This document shows positions 28,189-38,761 of a DNA stretch of 64,000 nt, piece by piece. A program made the position numbers and the translations under genes. How positions within the stretch are numbered: position 1 is the first letter of the stretch; each line of letters begins with the position of its first letter. Under the pieces are notes generated by a model. The model saw only the letters and a list, made by a program, of their open reading frames with translations, did no database searches and was not told the origin of the DNA. Where the stretch lies: NCBI RefSeq assembly GCF_027359415.1, contig NZ_CP114780.1:1448764-1512763 (forward strand). Reading direction: 5' to 3'. Source of the DNA: Prochlorococcus marinus str. MIT 0918. Lineage in GTDB: Bacteria > Cyanobacteriota > Cyanobacteriia > PCC-6307 > Cyanobiaceae.

Positions 28189-28716
28189 TTAACTTTTAGT
28201 ATTCTCAGCATGTTGATTTAGTGATCTGGCTAGACCAGAAGGAACCTCATTAATGCCAACTGCAATTTTTGTAGCAATCGCATTGATTGAACCAGCAATT
28301 TGAGCCATAAGGACTTCTTTGGAAGGCAATGCAGCTATTGCTTTTATTTCGTCCTGACTAAGGAGTTTGCCTTCAAAGAGGCCGCCTTTTGTTTCGGATT
28401 TTTTGGTTTCCTTTTGAAAAGCTTGGACAGCTTTCAGAGCACTACCTACATCGCCTTTTACAAGAACAAATGCATTTGTGCCACTTAACAACGATTCAAG
28501 GCCTGACCAAGAAGAATTACCATTAATTGCTTGGCGCATCAAGGTGTTTTTAGTTACCTTGCAAATGCCGCTGCTGGGCTCTAATCGAGTTCGCAGATCT
28601 GACATTTCTTTAATGGTTAAGCCCCTGTAATCAAGAACTAAAGCCATTTCAGCTTTATCGAGGAGGCCTTTAATCTCTTCGACAATTTGTTTTTTGCTCT
28701 CCAGCGTGCGGCCCAT
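28189..28716 (-). CDS. rplJ: 50S ribosomal protein L10
   Basis: L10 anchors the L7/L12 dimers on the 50S subunit. The 175 residues begin [16 protein letters not shown] and include [13 protein letters not shown] and [11 protein letters not shown], with the L12-binding helix at the C-terminus. A structured leader lies 168-228 bases upstream, where L10 is expected to bind its own mRNA and repress rplJL. Confidence 0.97.
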   Translation of the reverse strand: MGRTLESKKQIVEEIKGLLDKAEMALVLDYRGLTIKEMSDLRTRLEPSSGICKVTKNTLMRQAINGNSSWSGLESLLSGTNAFVLVKGDVGSALKAVQAFQKETKKSETKGGLFEGKLLSQDEIKAIAALPSKEVLMAQIAGSINAIATKIAVGINEVPSGLARSLNQHAENTKS

Positions 28717-28883
28717 AGTTAATTGGATCGAATCGGGGGAAGAAGCCGGACATACGGCCGTATTTTCTCTAGTGAAAGAGACGAGGCCGCTGTCGATTCA
28801 AACCAATTAGGAAAATCGTGTTGCGTCTACCTCGGCAGGACTTTTATATAGAATCACTAAATGTGGTATTTAGTAATTTTAAA

Positions 28884-28944
28884 CCTGCTGTCTTAGGCCG
28901 GGCGCATGCCCGTTTGGCTAAGCCAATCTCTCTAAGATACAGCA
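28884..28944 (-). promoter_or_regulatory. putative L10 (rplJ) leader RNA
   Basis: In the 234-base rplA-rplJ spacer, on the minus strand TGCTGT-AT-CTTAG pairs with CTAAG-ACAGCA apart from a two-base bulge. It encloses a hairpin GGGC-ATGC-GCCC and a small GGCTTAGCC arm. A closed three-way fold with a CTAAGACAGCAGG strand is what autoregulatory L10 leaders look like. I infer that L10-L12 binding here controls rplJL expression. Confidence 0.75.
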
Positions 28945-28950
28945 AAGGGG

Positions 28951-29658
28951 CTACCCTTCGTCTGCACTGTCTTGCAACGAAGCCATATCTACCTCTACGG
29001 AAGGCCCCATAGTGGAACTTAAATAAAGACTTTTCCAGTAACGGCCTTTTGCTCCACTAGGTTTATTTCGATCAATTGTTCCATGTAAAACTTTTAAGTT
29101 CTCTAGAAGGTCTTCTGCTGAGAAGCTTGCTTTCCCAAAACGAACGTGAATAATTCCTGCACGGTCTGCTCTGAACTCAAGTTTTCCAGCTTTGAATTCT
29201 TTGATTGCATTCCCAAGATCAGTTGTGACAGTTCCAGCTTTCGGATTGGGCATTAGACCTCTAGGTCCAAGTACTCGGCCTAATTTGGCTACCTTTGGCA
29301 TCATGTCAGGTGTAGCAATTAAAAGATCAAAATTCATCTCTCCTTTGTTTATAGATTCAATTAATTCTTCTTCACCAGCTAAATCAGCACCTGCTGCACT
29401 TGCTTCAGCTACTTTTTCACCTTTAGCAATAACAGCTATACGTACTTTTTGCCCTGTTCCTTTTGGGAGAGTAACTGTTGTTCGAATTTGTTGATCAGTA
29501 TATTTAGGATCAATTCCTAAACGAGCATGAGCCTCTATGGTTTCATCAAATTTTGCAGTTGCATTTTCTTTAACGAGAGAAATTGCTTCTAGAGGTGAAT
29601 AGGGCTTATCTTCTATTTTTGAAGATAAGGTTGTCATTCTTTTGGAGAGTTTTTTCAT
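28951..29658 (-). CDS. rplA: 50S ribosomal protein L1
   Basis: L1 forms the mobile stalk near the E site of the 50S subunit. The 235 residues are of normal length, with the signatures [44 protein letters not shown] and [11 protein letters not shown] near the end. It lies between rplK (81-base spacer) and the rplJ leader. L1 is a translational repressor of its own operon in other bacteria. Confidence 0.98.
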   Translation of the reverse strand: MKKLSKRMTTLSSKIEDKPYSPLEAISLVKENATAKFDETIEAHARLGIDPKYTDQQIRTTVTLPKGTGQKVRIAVIAKGEKVAEASAAGADLAGEEELIESINKGEMNFDLLIATPDMMPKVAKLGRVLGPRGLMPNPKAGTVTTDLGNAIKEFKAGKLEFRADRAGIIHVRFGKASFSAEDLLENLKVLHGTIDRNKPSGAKGRYWKSLYLSSTMGPSVEVDMASLQDSADEG

Positions 29659-29667
29659 AAGAGAGTA

Positions 29668-29697
29668 GGGGTGCTGTCGACAAATTTGTCTCCCCCT
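29668..29697 (-). promoter_or_regulatory. palindrome in rplK-rplA spacer, possible L1 control hairpin
   Basis: The 12-base palindrome GACAAATTTGTC (29679-29690) lies between GGGG-type and CCCC-type arms just upstream of rplA. It could fold on the rplKA mRNA. L1-binding mimics exist in other bacteria, but this match is by position only. Confidence 0.35.
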
Positions 29698-29739
29698 TGA
29701 TAGTTGGGAAGCCTACTTGAAAAGGAAATAAAGAGAAAA

Positions 29740-30165
29740 TTAATCCGTTATGGAAACGCCCATGTTCCGAGCAGTCCCTTCAATAACCCTCATTGCTGAT
29801 TCTATGTTGTTGCAATTGAGATCGGGCAATTTGGTTTTGGCGATTTCTTCAAGCTGAGCACGATTTATACTACCTGCTTGCCCCTTGGCTGATTCCCCTG
29901 ATCCTTTAGGGATTCCTGCAGCCTTAGTAATTAGGACTGATGCAGGGGGGGTTTTGGTGATAAAAGTAAAACTTCTATCTTCAAAGACAGAGATTTCAAC
30001 AGGGATAACAAAACCGGCTTTATCTTGAGTTCTGGCATTGTATTCTTTGCAGAATGCCATAATATTGACTCCATGTTGACCTAAAGCTGGGCCAACTGGA
30101 GGCGCTGGATTAGCTTTGCCAGCCTGCAGGGCTAACTTGATCACAGCTACAGTTTTCTTTGCCAT
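29740..30165 (-). CDS. rplK: 50S ribosomal protein L11
   Basis: L11 lies at the GTPase-associated centre of the 50S subunit and takes part in stringent control. The 141-residue protein has [23 protein letters not shown] at the N-terminus, [13 protein letters not shown] and the C-terminal RNA-binding domain ending MGVSI. It follows nusG by 121 bases and precedes rplA. Confidence 0.98.
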   Translation of the reverse strand: MAKKTVAVIKLALQAGKANPAPPVGPALGQHGVNIMAFCKEYNARTQDKAGFVIPVEISVFEDRSFTFITKTPPASVLITKAAGIPKGSGESAKGQAGSINRAQLEEIAKTKLPDLNCNNIESAMRVIEGTARNMGVSITD

Positions 30166-30286
30166 CTTCTTGAAAAGGGATTAATTACGAATTGCCTGGT
30201 TAAAGGAAAAGTTTGTTAAAAGGTTTTGGTCAACCTATTGGTTTGTATGCCCAGAACTAATTATGCATGAACAAGGAATCAGTTAG

Positions 30287-30946
30287 TTAATTCTGTTTAT
30301 TAATTTGAGAGAATTCTAGTTCTACTGGAGTTTCTCTTCCAAAAATTGAGAGTAGAGCTTTTAGTTTGCTTCTTTCTCCAGAGACTTCTATTACTTCGCC
30401 TTGGAAATCTTTAAAAGGTCCTGAAGTGACAATAATTTGATCGCCTTCAGTCAAATCAAGCTTAACAACAGTTTTCTTTTCTGCTGCTCGTTTGAAAATC
30501 CTATTTACTTCTTGCCTGCTTAGTGGTCTTGGTTTTATATGACCTCTTCCTTTCCCAGTAGAGCGACGATCTTCAGCTCCAACAAAATTAATTACATTAG
30601 GAGTGCTCCGAACAGCCATCATAGTGTCTTCATCAAGGATCATTCGAACAAGTACATATCCAGGGAATACTTTTTCTTCGGTAGATTGCCTACTGCCATC
30701 TTTTTTTAATTTTACAGCAGGTGTGTGAGGAATTTCAATTTCTATAATTCTATTGCTAACTCCCAGAGTCACTGCTCTTTGTTCAAGTGTGGCTTTGACT
30801 TTTTTTTCACAACTGGATGCAACCTGAATTGCATACCATCTTGCGATACTGGTTTTAGCTGAAGAAATACCTTCGTCTTCTACTTGAGAATTAGGTAGAT
30901 CCATTATCTCTAAGGGTTCTTGAATCGTGGGATCAATCTCTGACAC
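30287..30946 (-). CDS. nusG: transcription antitermination factor NusG
   Basis: NusG binds RNA polymerase and controls elongation, pausing and coupling to ribosomes. The 219-residue protein has an NGN domain (RWYAIQVASSCEKKVK, FPGYVLVRM) and a C-terminal KOW domain (EGDQIIVTSGPFKDFQGEV). A GTG at 30946 gives about 35 residues ahead of the NGN domain, longer than E. coli but common in cyanobacteria. It sits in the secE-nusG-rplK-rplA order. Confidence 0.96.
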   Translation of the reverse strand: MSEIDPTIQEPLEIMDLPNSQVEDEGISSAKTSIARWYAIQVASSCEKKVKATLEQRAVTLGVSNRIIEIEIPHTPAVKLKKDGSRQSTEEKVFPGYVLVRMILDEDTMMAVRSTPNVINFVGAEDRRSTGKGRGHIKPRPLSRQEVNRIFKRAAEKKTVVKLDLTEGDQIIVTSGPFKDFQGEVIEVSGERSKLKALLSIFGRETPVELEFSQINKQN

Positions 30947-30990
30947 TGTTAAGAGGAATTAGGTGGATGGAAAAGTTGAAAATTCTTGGT

Positions 30991-31266
30991 TCAACGGAAA
31001 ATGTGTGATGCGCCCCAACCATAAAAACGGCTTACAGCTGCAATTGATGCTGCAGATAGTGAAACCATTAATATTACGGCTATTGATTCACTAAAAAGTT
31101 GTTGCCGACTGGGCCAGACAACTAATTTTAACTCATCGATAGTTGAGCTAAGAAAACCTTTGTTAATTGAAGGTTTATCTTCACTATCAATAGAATCTGG
31201 TTTTGGGCTTTCTTGAGGAGTTGAACTTGTCACGGTGTTTAAGCTTGAGGCTAATATGGCCTGCAT
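30991..31266 (-). CDS. secE: preprotein translocase subunit SecE
   Basis: SecE clamps SecY in the protein-export channel of the plasma and thylakoid membranes. The 91 residues contain an acidic, disordered N-terminus of about 35 residues, the conserved FLSSTIDELKLVVWPSRQQL amphipathic helix and one membrane segment near residues 60-82. This is the single-span form typical of cyanobacteria. nusG follows at 44 bases. Confidence 0.94.
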   Translation of the reverse strand: MQAILASSLNTVTSSTPQESPKPDSIDSEDKPSINKGFLSSTIDELKLVVWPSRQQLFSESIAVILMVSLSAASIAAVSRFYGWGASHIFR

Positions 31267-31326
31267 GCAGGAGAATTATTCATCCGGCAAGCTAATAGCC
31301 TAATTGATAGTCTAGATATCATTATT

Positions 31327-34065
31327 TTAATTTTCTGCCAAAAATTCTAAAGAATTTGGATTTTCGTCAGAAGTTATTACTCTAATAGCTTTTGCTCCTA
31401 TAAATTTATCTTCTAATAATTTTGTGGCTAAGGGATTTTCTATGCGCCTTCTAAGAATTCTGCTTAAAGGTCTTGCTCCATACTCAGGTTCATAGGCCTC
31501 TAGCGCCAGTGCTTCTATAGTTGCGTTATCAATTCGAAATTCTAAATTTTGTTCAGCAAGTAGATTTGTGAGATCTATTAATTGAAGTTGAATTATTTTC
31601 TTTAAATTCTCTTTGTTAATAGGACTAAAGCGAATGATTTCATCTATGCGATTTAAGAACTCAGGTCGAAATTGTTGATTTAATGCTTTTTCAATAGTTG
31701 CATCAAGGTTTGCTTCAAGATCATTTTCAGCTTGGATTTGTTGTTGTAATAACTTCGCATTCTCTAAGATTGCTCTGCTTGCAAGATTGCTTGTCATTAC
31801 AACAACAGTATGGCGAAAGTCAATCGTTCTTCCTTGAGAATCAGTTAATCGTCCATCATCAAGGACTTGTAAAAGAATATTAAATACATCTGAATGAGCT
31901 TTTTCTATTTCGTCTAACAAAAGAACTGAATATGGTTTTCGGCGAATTGATTCGGTTAATTGTCCACCTTCTTCGTATCCAACATATCCAGGAGGTGCGC
32001 CTATCAATCTTGCGACAGCATTCCTTTCCATAAATTCACTCATATCTAGTCTTATCAGTGCCTCAGACTCGTCAAATAATGAAGCAGCCAAAGTTTTAGC
32101 AAGCTCTGTTTTACCTACTCCTGTAGGCCCTAAAAAGAGGAAGGAGCCTATAGGTCTTCGTTTGTCTTTCATGCCGGCTCTAGCTCTTTTTATTGCTGCA
32201 GCAACTGCTTTTACAGCTTCAGGCTGGCCAATTACTTTATTTGCCAAATCTTTTTCTAAGTCCAATAGCTTTTGTTTTTCTCCCGCAAGGACTTTGTTGA
32301 CCGGTATTCCAGTCCAACGAGCAACTATATCTGCAATATCTTCTTCTTCAACTTGATATTTTATAAGTGTATTATCATTTTCAATAGAATAGTTAATTTC
32401 ATATATTTTTTGTTTGAGATCATTTAAGGTTTCATTTTTAAGTCTTGCAGCCTCTTCCAGGTTCCCTTCTTCTTCTGCTTTTGCGAGTAATACTTTAGTG
32501 TCTTCTTCATCTTTATTTAATTCATTTAATTCTTCCATTAGTTCTTTTTCTTGTTTCCATTTCTTAAGCAAATTATTTAGATGTATAGCTGTTAAATCTA
32601 TTTCTTTCTCAATATTTTCTATTTCTCCTAATTGACTAAATTTTTCTCTATCTATTAATTTAAGTTCTAACTCATTAATTTTAGACTCAGTTGCTAAAAT
32701 AATCTTTGGTTTGTTATTAGCTTCCATCTTTAATTGTGCTGATGCTTCATCAATCAGATCAATAGCTTTGTCAGGCAGGCAACGATCACTTATATATCTG
32801 TCTGCAAAACGATTTGCAGCAATTAAAGCTTCATCAGTAATTTTAACTCCATGATGGCTCTCATAACGCTCTTTAATTCCTCGTAAAATCTCTACACTTA
32901 AGTCAATATTTGGCTCTTTAATCATTATTTGTTGGAACCGTCTGTTCAATGCTTGATCTTTTTCAATTGTTCTACGATAATTTTCTGGAGTAGTTGTACC
33001 AATACATCTAATATCTCCTTTGGCCAAAATTGGTTTTAATATACTTCCAGCATCAGTACTAGATCTTTCAGGACTAAGAATTGTATGCAAATCATCTATA
33101 AATAAAACAACACCTGATTTCGTTTTGCTTGCTTCTTCAAGAATAGATCTAAGTCTTTCTTCAAATTGACCTCTAAATTTTGCACCTGCTATTAATGCAC
33201 CAATATCTAATGAAATAAGTTGCAAAGATTTTATTGAATCAGGAACTTCATCAACTACTATTTTTTGTGCTAATAATTCAGCTATAGCTGTTTTCCCTAC
33301 TCCTGGTGCGCCAATTAAAATAGGATTATTTTTACCTCTTCTAGATAAAACTTTAATAGTTAAATGAATTTCTTCTTCTCTACCAATGACAGGATCTAAT
33401 TCTCCTTTTTTAGCTGCCAGAGTAAGATCCTTCCCATAGATTTCTAATGGACTAGGCTGATTTTCTATTTTTAATGGTTTTACAATCTCAACTGAATCAC
33501 TCCTAATGATATTGGACGGTTTGATTTCCCTGGTTTGATCATTTTTAATTGAAAAATTGCTATTCGTAGTATTTCTATTTAATATTTTCTTCGATTTGAT
33601 ATTTTTAGGTAACCGCCTTAATTCCCCTTCTAAAATTTCACTAGTGAGGCCTAACTCGTTAAAAATTTCAGTACCAATTCTTTTATCTCTTCCAATAGCT
33701 ATAAGTAAGTGTGATATCTCTATGAACTTTGAACCCCACCTGCAGCGAAAATTATTTGCTGTATCGAAAAGAATTTCTAGATCTTCCCCAACAAATAATT
33801 TATTTGATTTTGTAGTTTCTATACTTGCAAGAAACTCTTCTAACTTATCTAAAAGTTCAGCTTGATTAATTGGTAATGCATTAATTGTTTCCTGATAGAT
33901 TCTTTCTGTAAAAAGGACTTGAAGCAGGTGTTCTATATCTAAGTATTCATGTCTCCACCTTTTTGCTTCTTCTTCGCTAGCAAGGATTAGATTCCATGCA
34001 TCATCACTAAAACAGTCAGGATTAGTGGTTAAGCTTTTGGACATGGTTTGTTTTTGGCTGGTCAT
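31327..34065 (-). CDS. clpB2: ClpB-family AAA+ chaperone (second-type ClpB)
   Basis: This HSP100 protein is expected to unfold aggregates with DnaK. The 912 residues have a Clp N-domain (about residues 15-150), a long low-complexity linker (about 155-205), AAA-1 with GAPGVGKTA (252-260), a coiled middle domain (about 455-570) and AAA-2 with GPTGVGKTELAKTL and LLLDEIEKAH. In AAA-1 the Walker B reads FIDDLH rather than FIDELH, and the pore loop reads GAKFRG rather than GAKYRG. Arginine fingers (NRRF) are kept. These differences and the operon position next to secE suggest the constitutive ClpB2 rather than the heat-shock ClpB. Confidence 0.88.
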   Translation of the reverse strand: MTSQKQTMSKSLTTNPDCFSDDAWNLILASEEEAKRWRHEYLDIEHLLQVLFTERIYQETINALPINQAELLDKLEEFLASIETTKSNKLFVGEDLEILFDTANNFRCRWGSKFIEISHLLIAIGRDKRIGTEIFNELGLTSEILEGELRRLPKNIKSKKILNRNTTNSNFSIKNDQTREIKPSNIIRSDSVEIVKPLKIENQPSPLEIYGKDLTLAAKKGELDPVIGREEEIHLTIKVLSRRGKNNPILIGAPGVGKTAIAELLAQKIVVDEVPDSIKSLQLISLDIGALIAGAKFRGQFEERLRSILEEASKTKSGVVLFIDDLHTILSPERSSTDAGSILKPILAKGDIRCIGTTTPENYRRTIEKDQALNRRFQQIMIKEPNIDLSVEILRGIKERYESHHGVKITDEALIAANRFADRYISDRCLPDKAIDLIDEASAQLKMEANNKPKIILATESKINELELKLIDREKFSQLGEIENIEKEIDLTAIHLNNLLKKWKQEKELMEELNELNKDEEDTKVLLAKAEEEGNLEEAARLKNETLNDLKQKIYEINYSIENDNTLIKYQVEEEDIADIVARWTGIPVNKVLAGEKQKLLDLEKDLANKVIGQPEAVKAVAAAIKRARAGMKDKRRPIGSFLFLGPTGVGKTELAKTLAASLFDESEALIRLDMSEFMERNAVARLIGAPPGYVGYEEGGQLTESIRRKPYSVLLLDEIEKAHSDVFNILLQVLDDGRLTDSQGRTIDFRHTVVVMTSNLASRAILENAKLLQQQIQAENDLEANLDATIEKALNQQFRPEFLNRIDEIIRFSPINKENLKKIIQLQLIDLTNLLAEQNLEFRIDNATIEALALEAYEPEYGARPLSRILRRRIENPLATKLLEDKFIGAKAIRVITSDENPNSLEFLAEN

Positions 34066-34079
34066 ATAAGAGATCTGAT

Positions 34080-34481
34080 TTATTGGTTCAAATTTCTTGA
34101 GGAAATTTCAATTAATTCAATTTTGTAGCCATCTGGATCTTCTATGAAGGCAATAATTGTTGTCCCATGTTTCATTGGCCCAGGTTCTCTAGTTACTGTG
34201 CCACCATTTTTTTTAATTGATGCACATGTTTCATATATATTTCCAACTCCAAGAGCAATATGACCAAAACCATTGCCCAAATCATAATTCTTTGTATCCC
34301 AGTTGTAAGTAAGTTCAAGTACTGTGCCCTCCTCTTCTGACGCATATCCTAAAAATGCAAGCGTAAATCGACCAGCGGGATAATCTTTTTGCCTTAAAAG
34401 TTTCATGCCAAGTGTTTTGGTATAAAACCAAATGGATTTTTCTAAATCTCCAACACGCAGCATTGTGTGAAGTATTTGCAT
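34080..34481 (-). CDS. gloA: lactoylglutathione lyase (glyoxalase I)
   Basis: This metalloenzyme isomerises the methylglyoxal-glutathione hemithioacetal to lactoylglutathione. The 133 residues carry four metal ligands at expected places: His5 (QILHTML), Glu in TVLELTYNW, His in FGHIALGV and Glu in YKIELIEI. It lies 14 bases before clpB2 on the same strand and diverges from eno. Glutathione supply fits gshB at 5 kb. Confidence 0.94.
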   Translation of the reverse strand: MQILHTMLRVGDLEKSIWFYTKTLGMKLLRQKDYPAGRFTLAFLGYASEEEGTVLELTYNWDTKNYDLGNGFGHIALGVGNIYETCASIKKNGGTVTREPGPMKHGTTIIAFIEDPDGYKIELIEISSRNLNQ

Positions 34482-34488
34482 GTTGTGA

Positions 34489-35925
<1,437 letters not shown>

Positions 35926-35962
35926 ATTTTTTAATTAACAATCAATGAGTTAAAAGGGGTTT

Positions 35963-37642
35963 TTACTTGTTACCTTGAATTTTTTCAAGTTTTTCTTCTT
36001 TTCTAATTTTCAATTGCAACTTTAACCAACCCATTGTTATTGGGAACGCAATAGCGATAGGTAATAATGAATAAATAGCCTTATTGCTAGAACCTAAAAG
36101 TGCTGCTGATATTCCAAGACATCCAAGTAAAATAGATTGCCCCATTGATTGTTGCGCATTAATCATTCTACGAAGTTGCCTGTCAGACTCACCCAGTCTT
36201 ATTTGAAGTTGAAGGTCTCCTTGTTCAAGTCTTTCAAGGCTTTCATCTAAACGCTTTGGCAAACCAACAGCTTTCGTCCCTATTTCACCAAATTGTCTAC
36301 CTATTTCATTAATGAGATCATTAGGATTGTTTGATGTCATGAGAGGAATTAAGTATGGCTTTGTTATCGCTATTAAATTAAAGCTTGGGTCAAGACTTCT
36401 TCCTACTCCTTCAAAAGTGGAGAGGGCGCGCATAACAAAAATTAGTTCAACAGGTAGTCTAAAAGGCTGATTGTAAACTAATTCATAAAGATCTGCCGAT
36501 AATTTTTCAATAGTATCTTTGCCAAATGGAGGAGTCAGACGCTCTTTTAGCATTATTCTAATTAATCTTCTTACAGGGCCTAAATCTATACCTTCTTCAA
36601 GTAGGCCACTTTCCTGAAATTCTTTTACTAGTTTTGAGGCATCTTTTAATGCTGCAGCACGTACCATTTTACCAAGTCTTTCTCTTAAACCATCTGAGAC
36701 CATTCCCATCATTCCAAAGTCATAAAAGATAATTGAGCCATCAGAAGAAATAGCTAAATTTCCAGGATGTGGATCTGCATGAAAAAAACCAAATTCAATA
36801 AGTTGTTTTAAATAGTTGGATGCTCCTCGTTCTGCAATTTCTTTAGGGTTTAGACCATTCTTTAAAATTTCCTCTTGATTATTGATTTTAATACCAGGGA
36901 GATAATCTAAGCAGATAACTTTTTGTGAGCTTAATTCCCATATCACTCCAGGAATTTTAATTTGTGGATCTTCTAGAAATTGTTGTCGAAACCTTGCTGC
37001 ATATTGAGCTTCTATTCGAAAATCTAGTTCTTTAAGTAAAACTCTTTTACATTCATCTGCGATCGCTATCCAATCACGACCTTTGCTGAAATATTTACTT
37101 TTTTGAAGTAAAACCGCAACTTGTTTCATGACCTCAAGATCAAGCTTGAAGAAGTTTTCTAACCCAGGGCGTTGAATCTTGAAAACGACTTGTCTTCCAC
37201 TTCGTAAGCATGCTTTATGAACTTGTGCAATTGATGCTGCAGCAATGGGGACCTCATCCAGATCAATAATTTCTTTACAGCGTTCGCCTAATTCGATTTC
37301 TAATAAACTTTGAACTGTCTCAAAGTTAAATGGTGGGACTTTATCTTGTAAGCCTGCTAATTCGATAATCCAACTTTTGGGCAAGATATCAGGTCTTGAT
37401 GAGATTAATTGGCCAAGCTTTATAAATGCAGAGCCAAGAGCAAGTAGTTCTTGTTTGAGCCATTTAGCTCTGTCCTTTTGCCGTTTTTCTTGTTTGTGAA
37501 TTTGAAAGCCAGTTACATAGCTCCATTTTTGAGAGTCATACCATAGAAAAAATAGTAATAAAAACACTGATTTCCAAATTCTTACTGCTCGTATATTTCT
37601 ACGAAATATTTTTTGTAAAATGTTAAACGAGTTCAAATTCAA
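35963..37642 (-). CDS. UbiB/ABC1 (ADCK) family atypical kinase
   Basis: This 559-residue protein belongs to the UbiB family of atypical kinases tied to quinone metabolism and, in plastids, to lipid droplets. It has the inhibitory KxGQ motif (FIKLGQLISSRPDILP), the Ala-rich loop AAASIAQVHKA replacing the usual P-loop, the HADPHPGN catalytic loop and YDFGMMG metal site. One or two hydrophobic stretches near the C-terminus suggest membrane attachment. The start is a TTG overlapping the upstream gene's stop (TTGA). Confidence 0.9.
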   Translation of the reverse strand: MNLNSFNILQKIFRRNIRAVRIWKSVFLLLFFLWYDSQKWSYVTGFQIHKQEKRQKDRAKWLKQELLALGSAFIKLGQLISSRPDILPKSWIIELAGLQDKVPPFNFETVQSLLEIELGERCKEIIDLDEVPIAAASIAQVHKACLRSGRQVVFKIQRPGLENFFKLDLEVMKQVAVLLQKSKYFSKGRDWIAIADECKRVLLKELDFRIEAQYAARFRQQFLEDPQIKIPGVIWELSSQKVICLDYLPGIKINNQEEILKNGLNPKEIAERGASNYLKQLIEFGFFHADPHPGNLAISSDGSIIFYDFGMMGMVSDGLRERLGKMVRAAALKDASKLVKEFQESGLLEEGIDLGPVRRLIRIMLKERLTPPFGKDTIEKLSADLYELVYNQPFRLPVELIFVMRALSTFEGVGRSLDPSFNLIAITKPYLIPLMTSNNPNDLINEIGRQFGEIGTKAVGLPKRLDESLERLEQGDLQLQIRLGESDRQLRRMINAQQSMGQSILLGCLGISAALLGSSNKAIYSLLPIAIAFPITMGWLKLQLKIRKEEKLEKIQGNK

Positions 37643-37947
37643 CCCTCAATACTTTTAGTTATTATTGAAATTTTTTCTCTGATTCTATCTATTTGATTTT
37701 GAGAACTTTCAGGCTCTTGATTTTGTAGTGGACTATCCTGGGAGACTGTCTCAGGATTGTTAATTGCATCTAGACGAAAAGCTTCATTAACAATTTCTTC
37801 TTTTAATGCATCCCATTCTTGTTCAATTCGATCCGGAGCATTCTTAAATAAAACAGATGCTTCGGAAATGGAAGAAACAATTATTTTCTCACAACGTACT
37901 TTTAGCCTGCTAACAGTGGCTCTTAGAAAAGTTTTAGATGACACCAT
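37639..37947 (-). CDS. hypothetical protein upstream of UbiB-type kinase
   Basis: I do not recognise this 102-residue soluble protein. Its first 65 residues are helical and charged (RIEQEWDALKEEIVNEAF), then a Gln/Ser/Pro-rich linker is followed by a short basic helix. No cysteine motif or membrane segment apart from C19 is evident. Four bases are shared with the UbiB-type kinase gene, so the two are translated together; a role with that kinase is possible. Confidence 0.7.
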   Translation of the reverse strand: MVSSKTFLRATVSRLKVRCEKIIVSSISEASVLFKNAPDRIEQEWDALKEEIVNEAFRLDAINNPETVSQDSPLQNQEPESSQNQIDRIREKISIITKSIEG

Positions 37948-37990
37948 AGCTCAACTTTAATAAATTCGACTTTATAAGATTTTGGAGTAG

Positions 37991-38497
37991 TTATGGCTTT
38001 GGAAGTGTTTTGAAAAGCCTATTAAAGAAACTTTTTTCCTCTTTTGACAAGCCATCAATTTTTATTTCTATGATTGGAGTCACTATAATATCATCATTTT
38101 TCGATAGATTGGATAAGTTTTCTTTGGCGAATTTTGATTGGTTTAATAGCTTAATTTTAGATATTATCTTTTTATCAGTTAAATCAGGATCATTTTCATC
38201 ATTTTTTGATGAGTTATTCTTCATTAAGGATGTGTTTATTTTGGGTGCAAAATTTGAAATGTTATTTTGCTCTTTTATATCGGTTCTCCTTTGCAATTGA
38301 TTTGAATTTTCAATTTGAATAGCTCCTTTTATAGAATCAATTTCAGTATATTTTTCTTTTATATTTTCTTGTATACCTGCTAGTTTGTTTTGTTGGTTTT
38401 CTGCCTTTAAAAAATGGTTAGTTATTTTGTAACCAATCGCAAGGCAAACACCAATTGTAAAAGGAAATAACCAGAATATTAGAATTTTTCTAATCAT
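37991..38497 (-). CDS. hypothetical membrane-anchored Asn/Lys-rich protein
   Basis: I do not recognise this 168-residue protein. Residues 5-30 form one membrane segment or uncleaved signal anchor (ILIFWLFPFTIGVCLAIG). The rest is rich in Asn, Lys, Ser and Ile and looks disordered until a short C-terminal stretch, EEKSFFNRLFKTLPKP. It contains no known motif. It lies 43 bases upstream of the 102-residue gene in the same direction. Strong AT bias in composition suggests fast drift. Confidence 0.6.
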   Translation of the reverse strand: MIRKILIFWLFPFTIGVCLAIGYKITNHFLKAENQQNKLAGIQENIKEKYTEIDSIKGAIQIENSNQLQRRTDIKEQNNISNFAPKINTSLMKNNSSKNDENDPDLTDKKIISKIKLLNQSKFAKENLSNLSKNDDIIVTPIIEIKIDGLSKEEKSFFNRLFKTLPKP

Positions 38498-38761
38498 ACT
38501 TAGTTTTTAATGCATGCATTTTAGTTCATCTATTCTAAAATTATACTATTTTTTTCTTGCTTAGAACTATTAAGCCTAAGAATTAATTTAATTGCTTCTA
38601 TGTTGTAATTTAGTCTGTTAGACGATCAAAAACAATTTTTTTAGTTCTCAATAGATTTTGAAATAGAAATATTCTTGCTATTAAGCTTTGATTATTTTTC
38701 TTCTTTCTGCGTTCTAAGCTTTATAAAGTAATAGCAAAGCAATTTAACCCGAGGGTGAGTT
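38498..38761. other. 264-base gap, divergent promoters likely
   Basis: AT-rich spacer between a leftward unknown and the rightward flavoprotein. No open frame longer than about 20 codons looks real. GAGGGTGAG at 38751-38759 is a good ribosome site for the TTG at 38762. No RNA gene was recognised. Confidence 0.5.
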
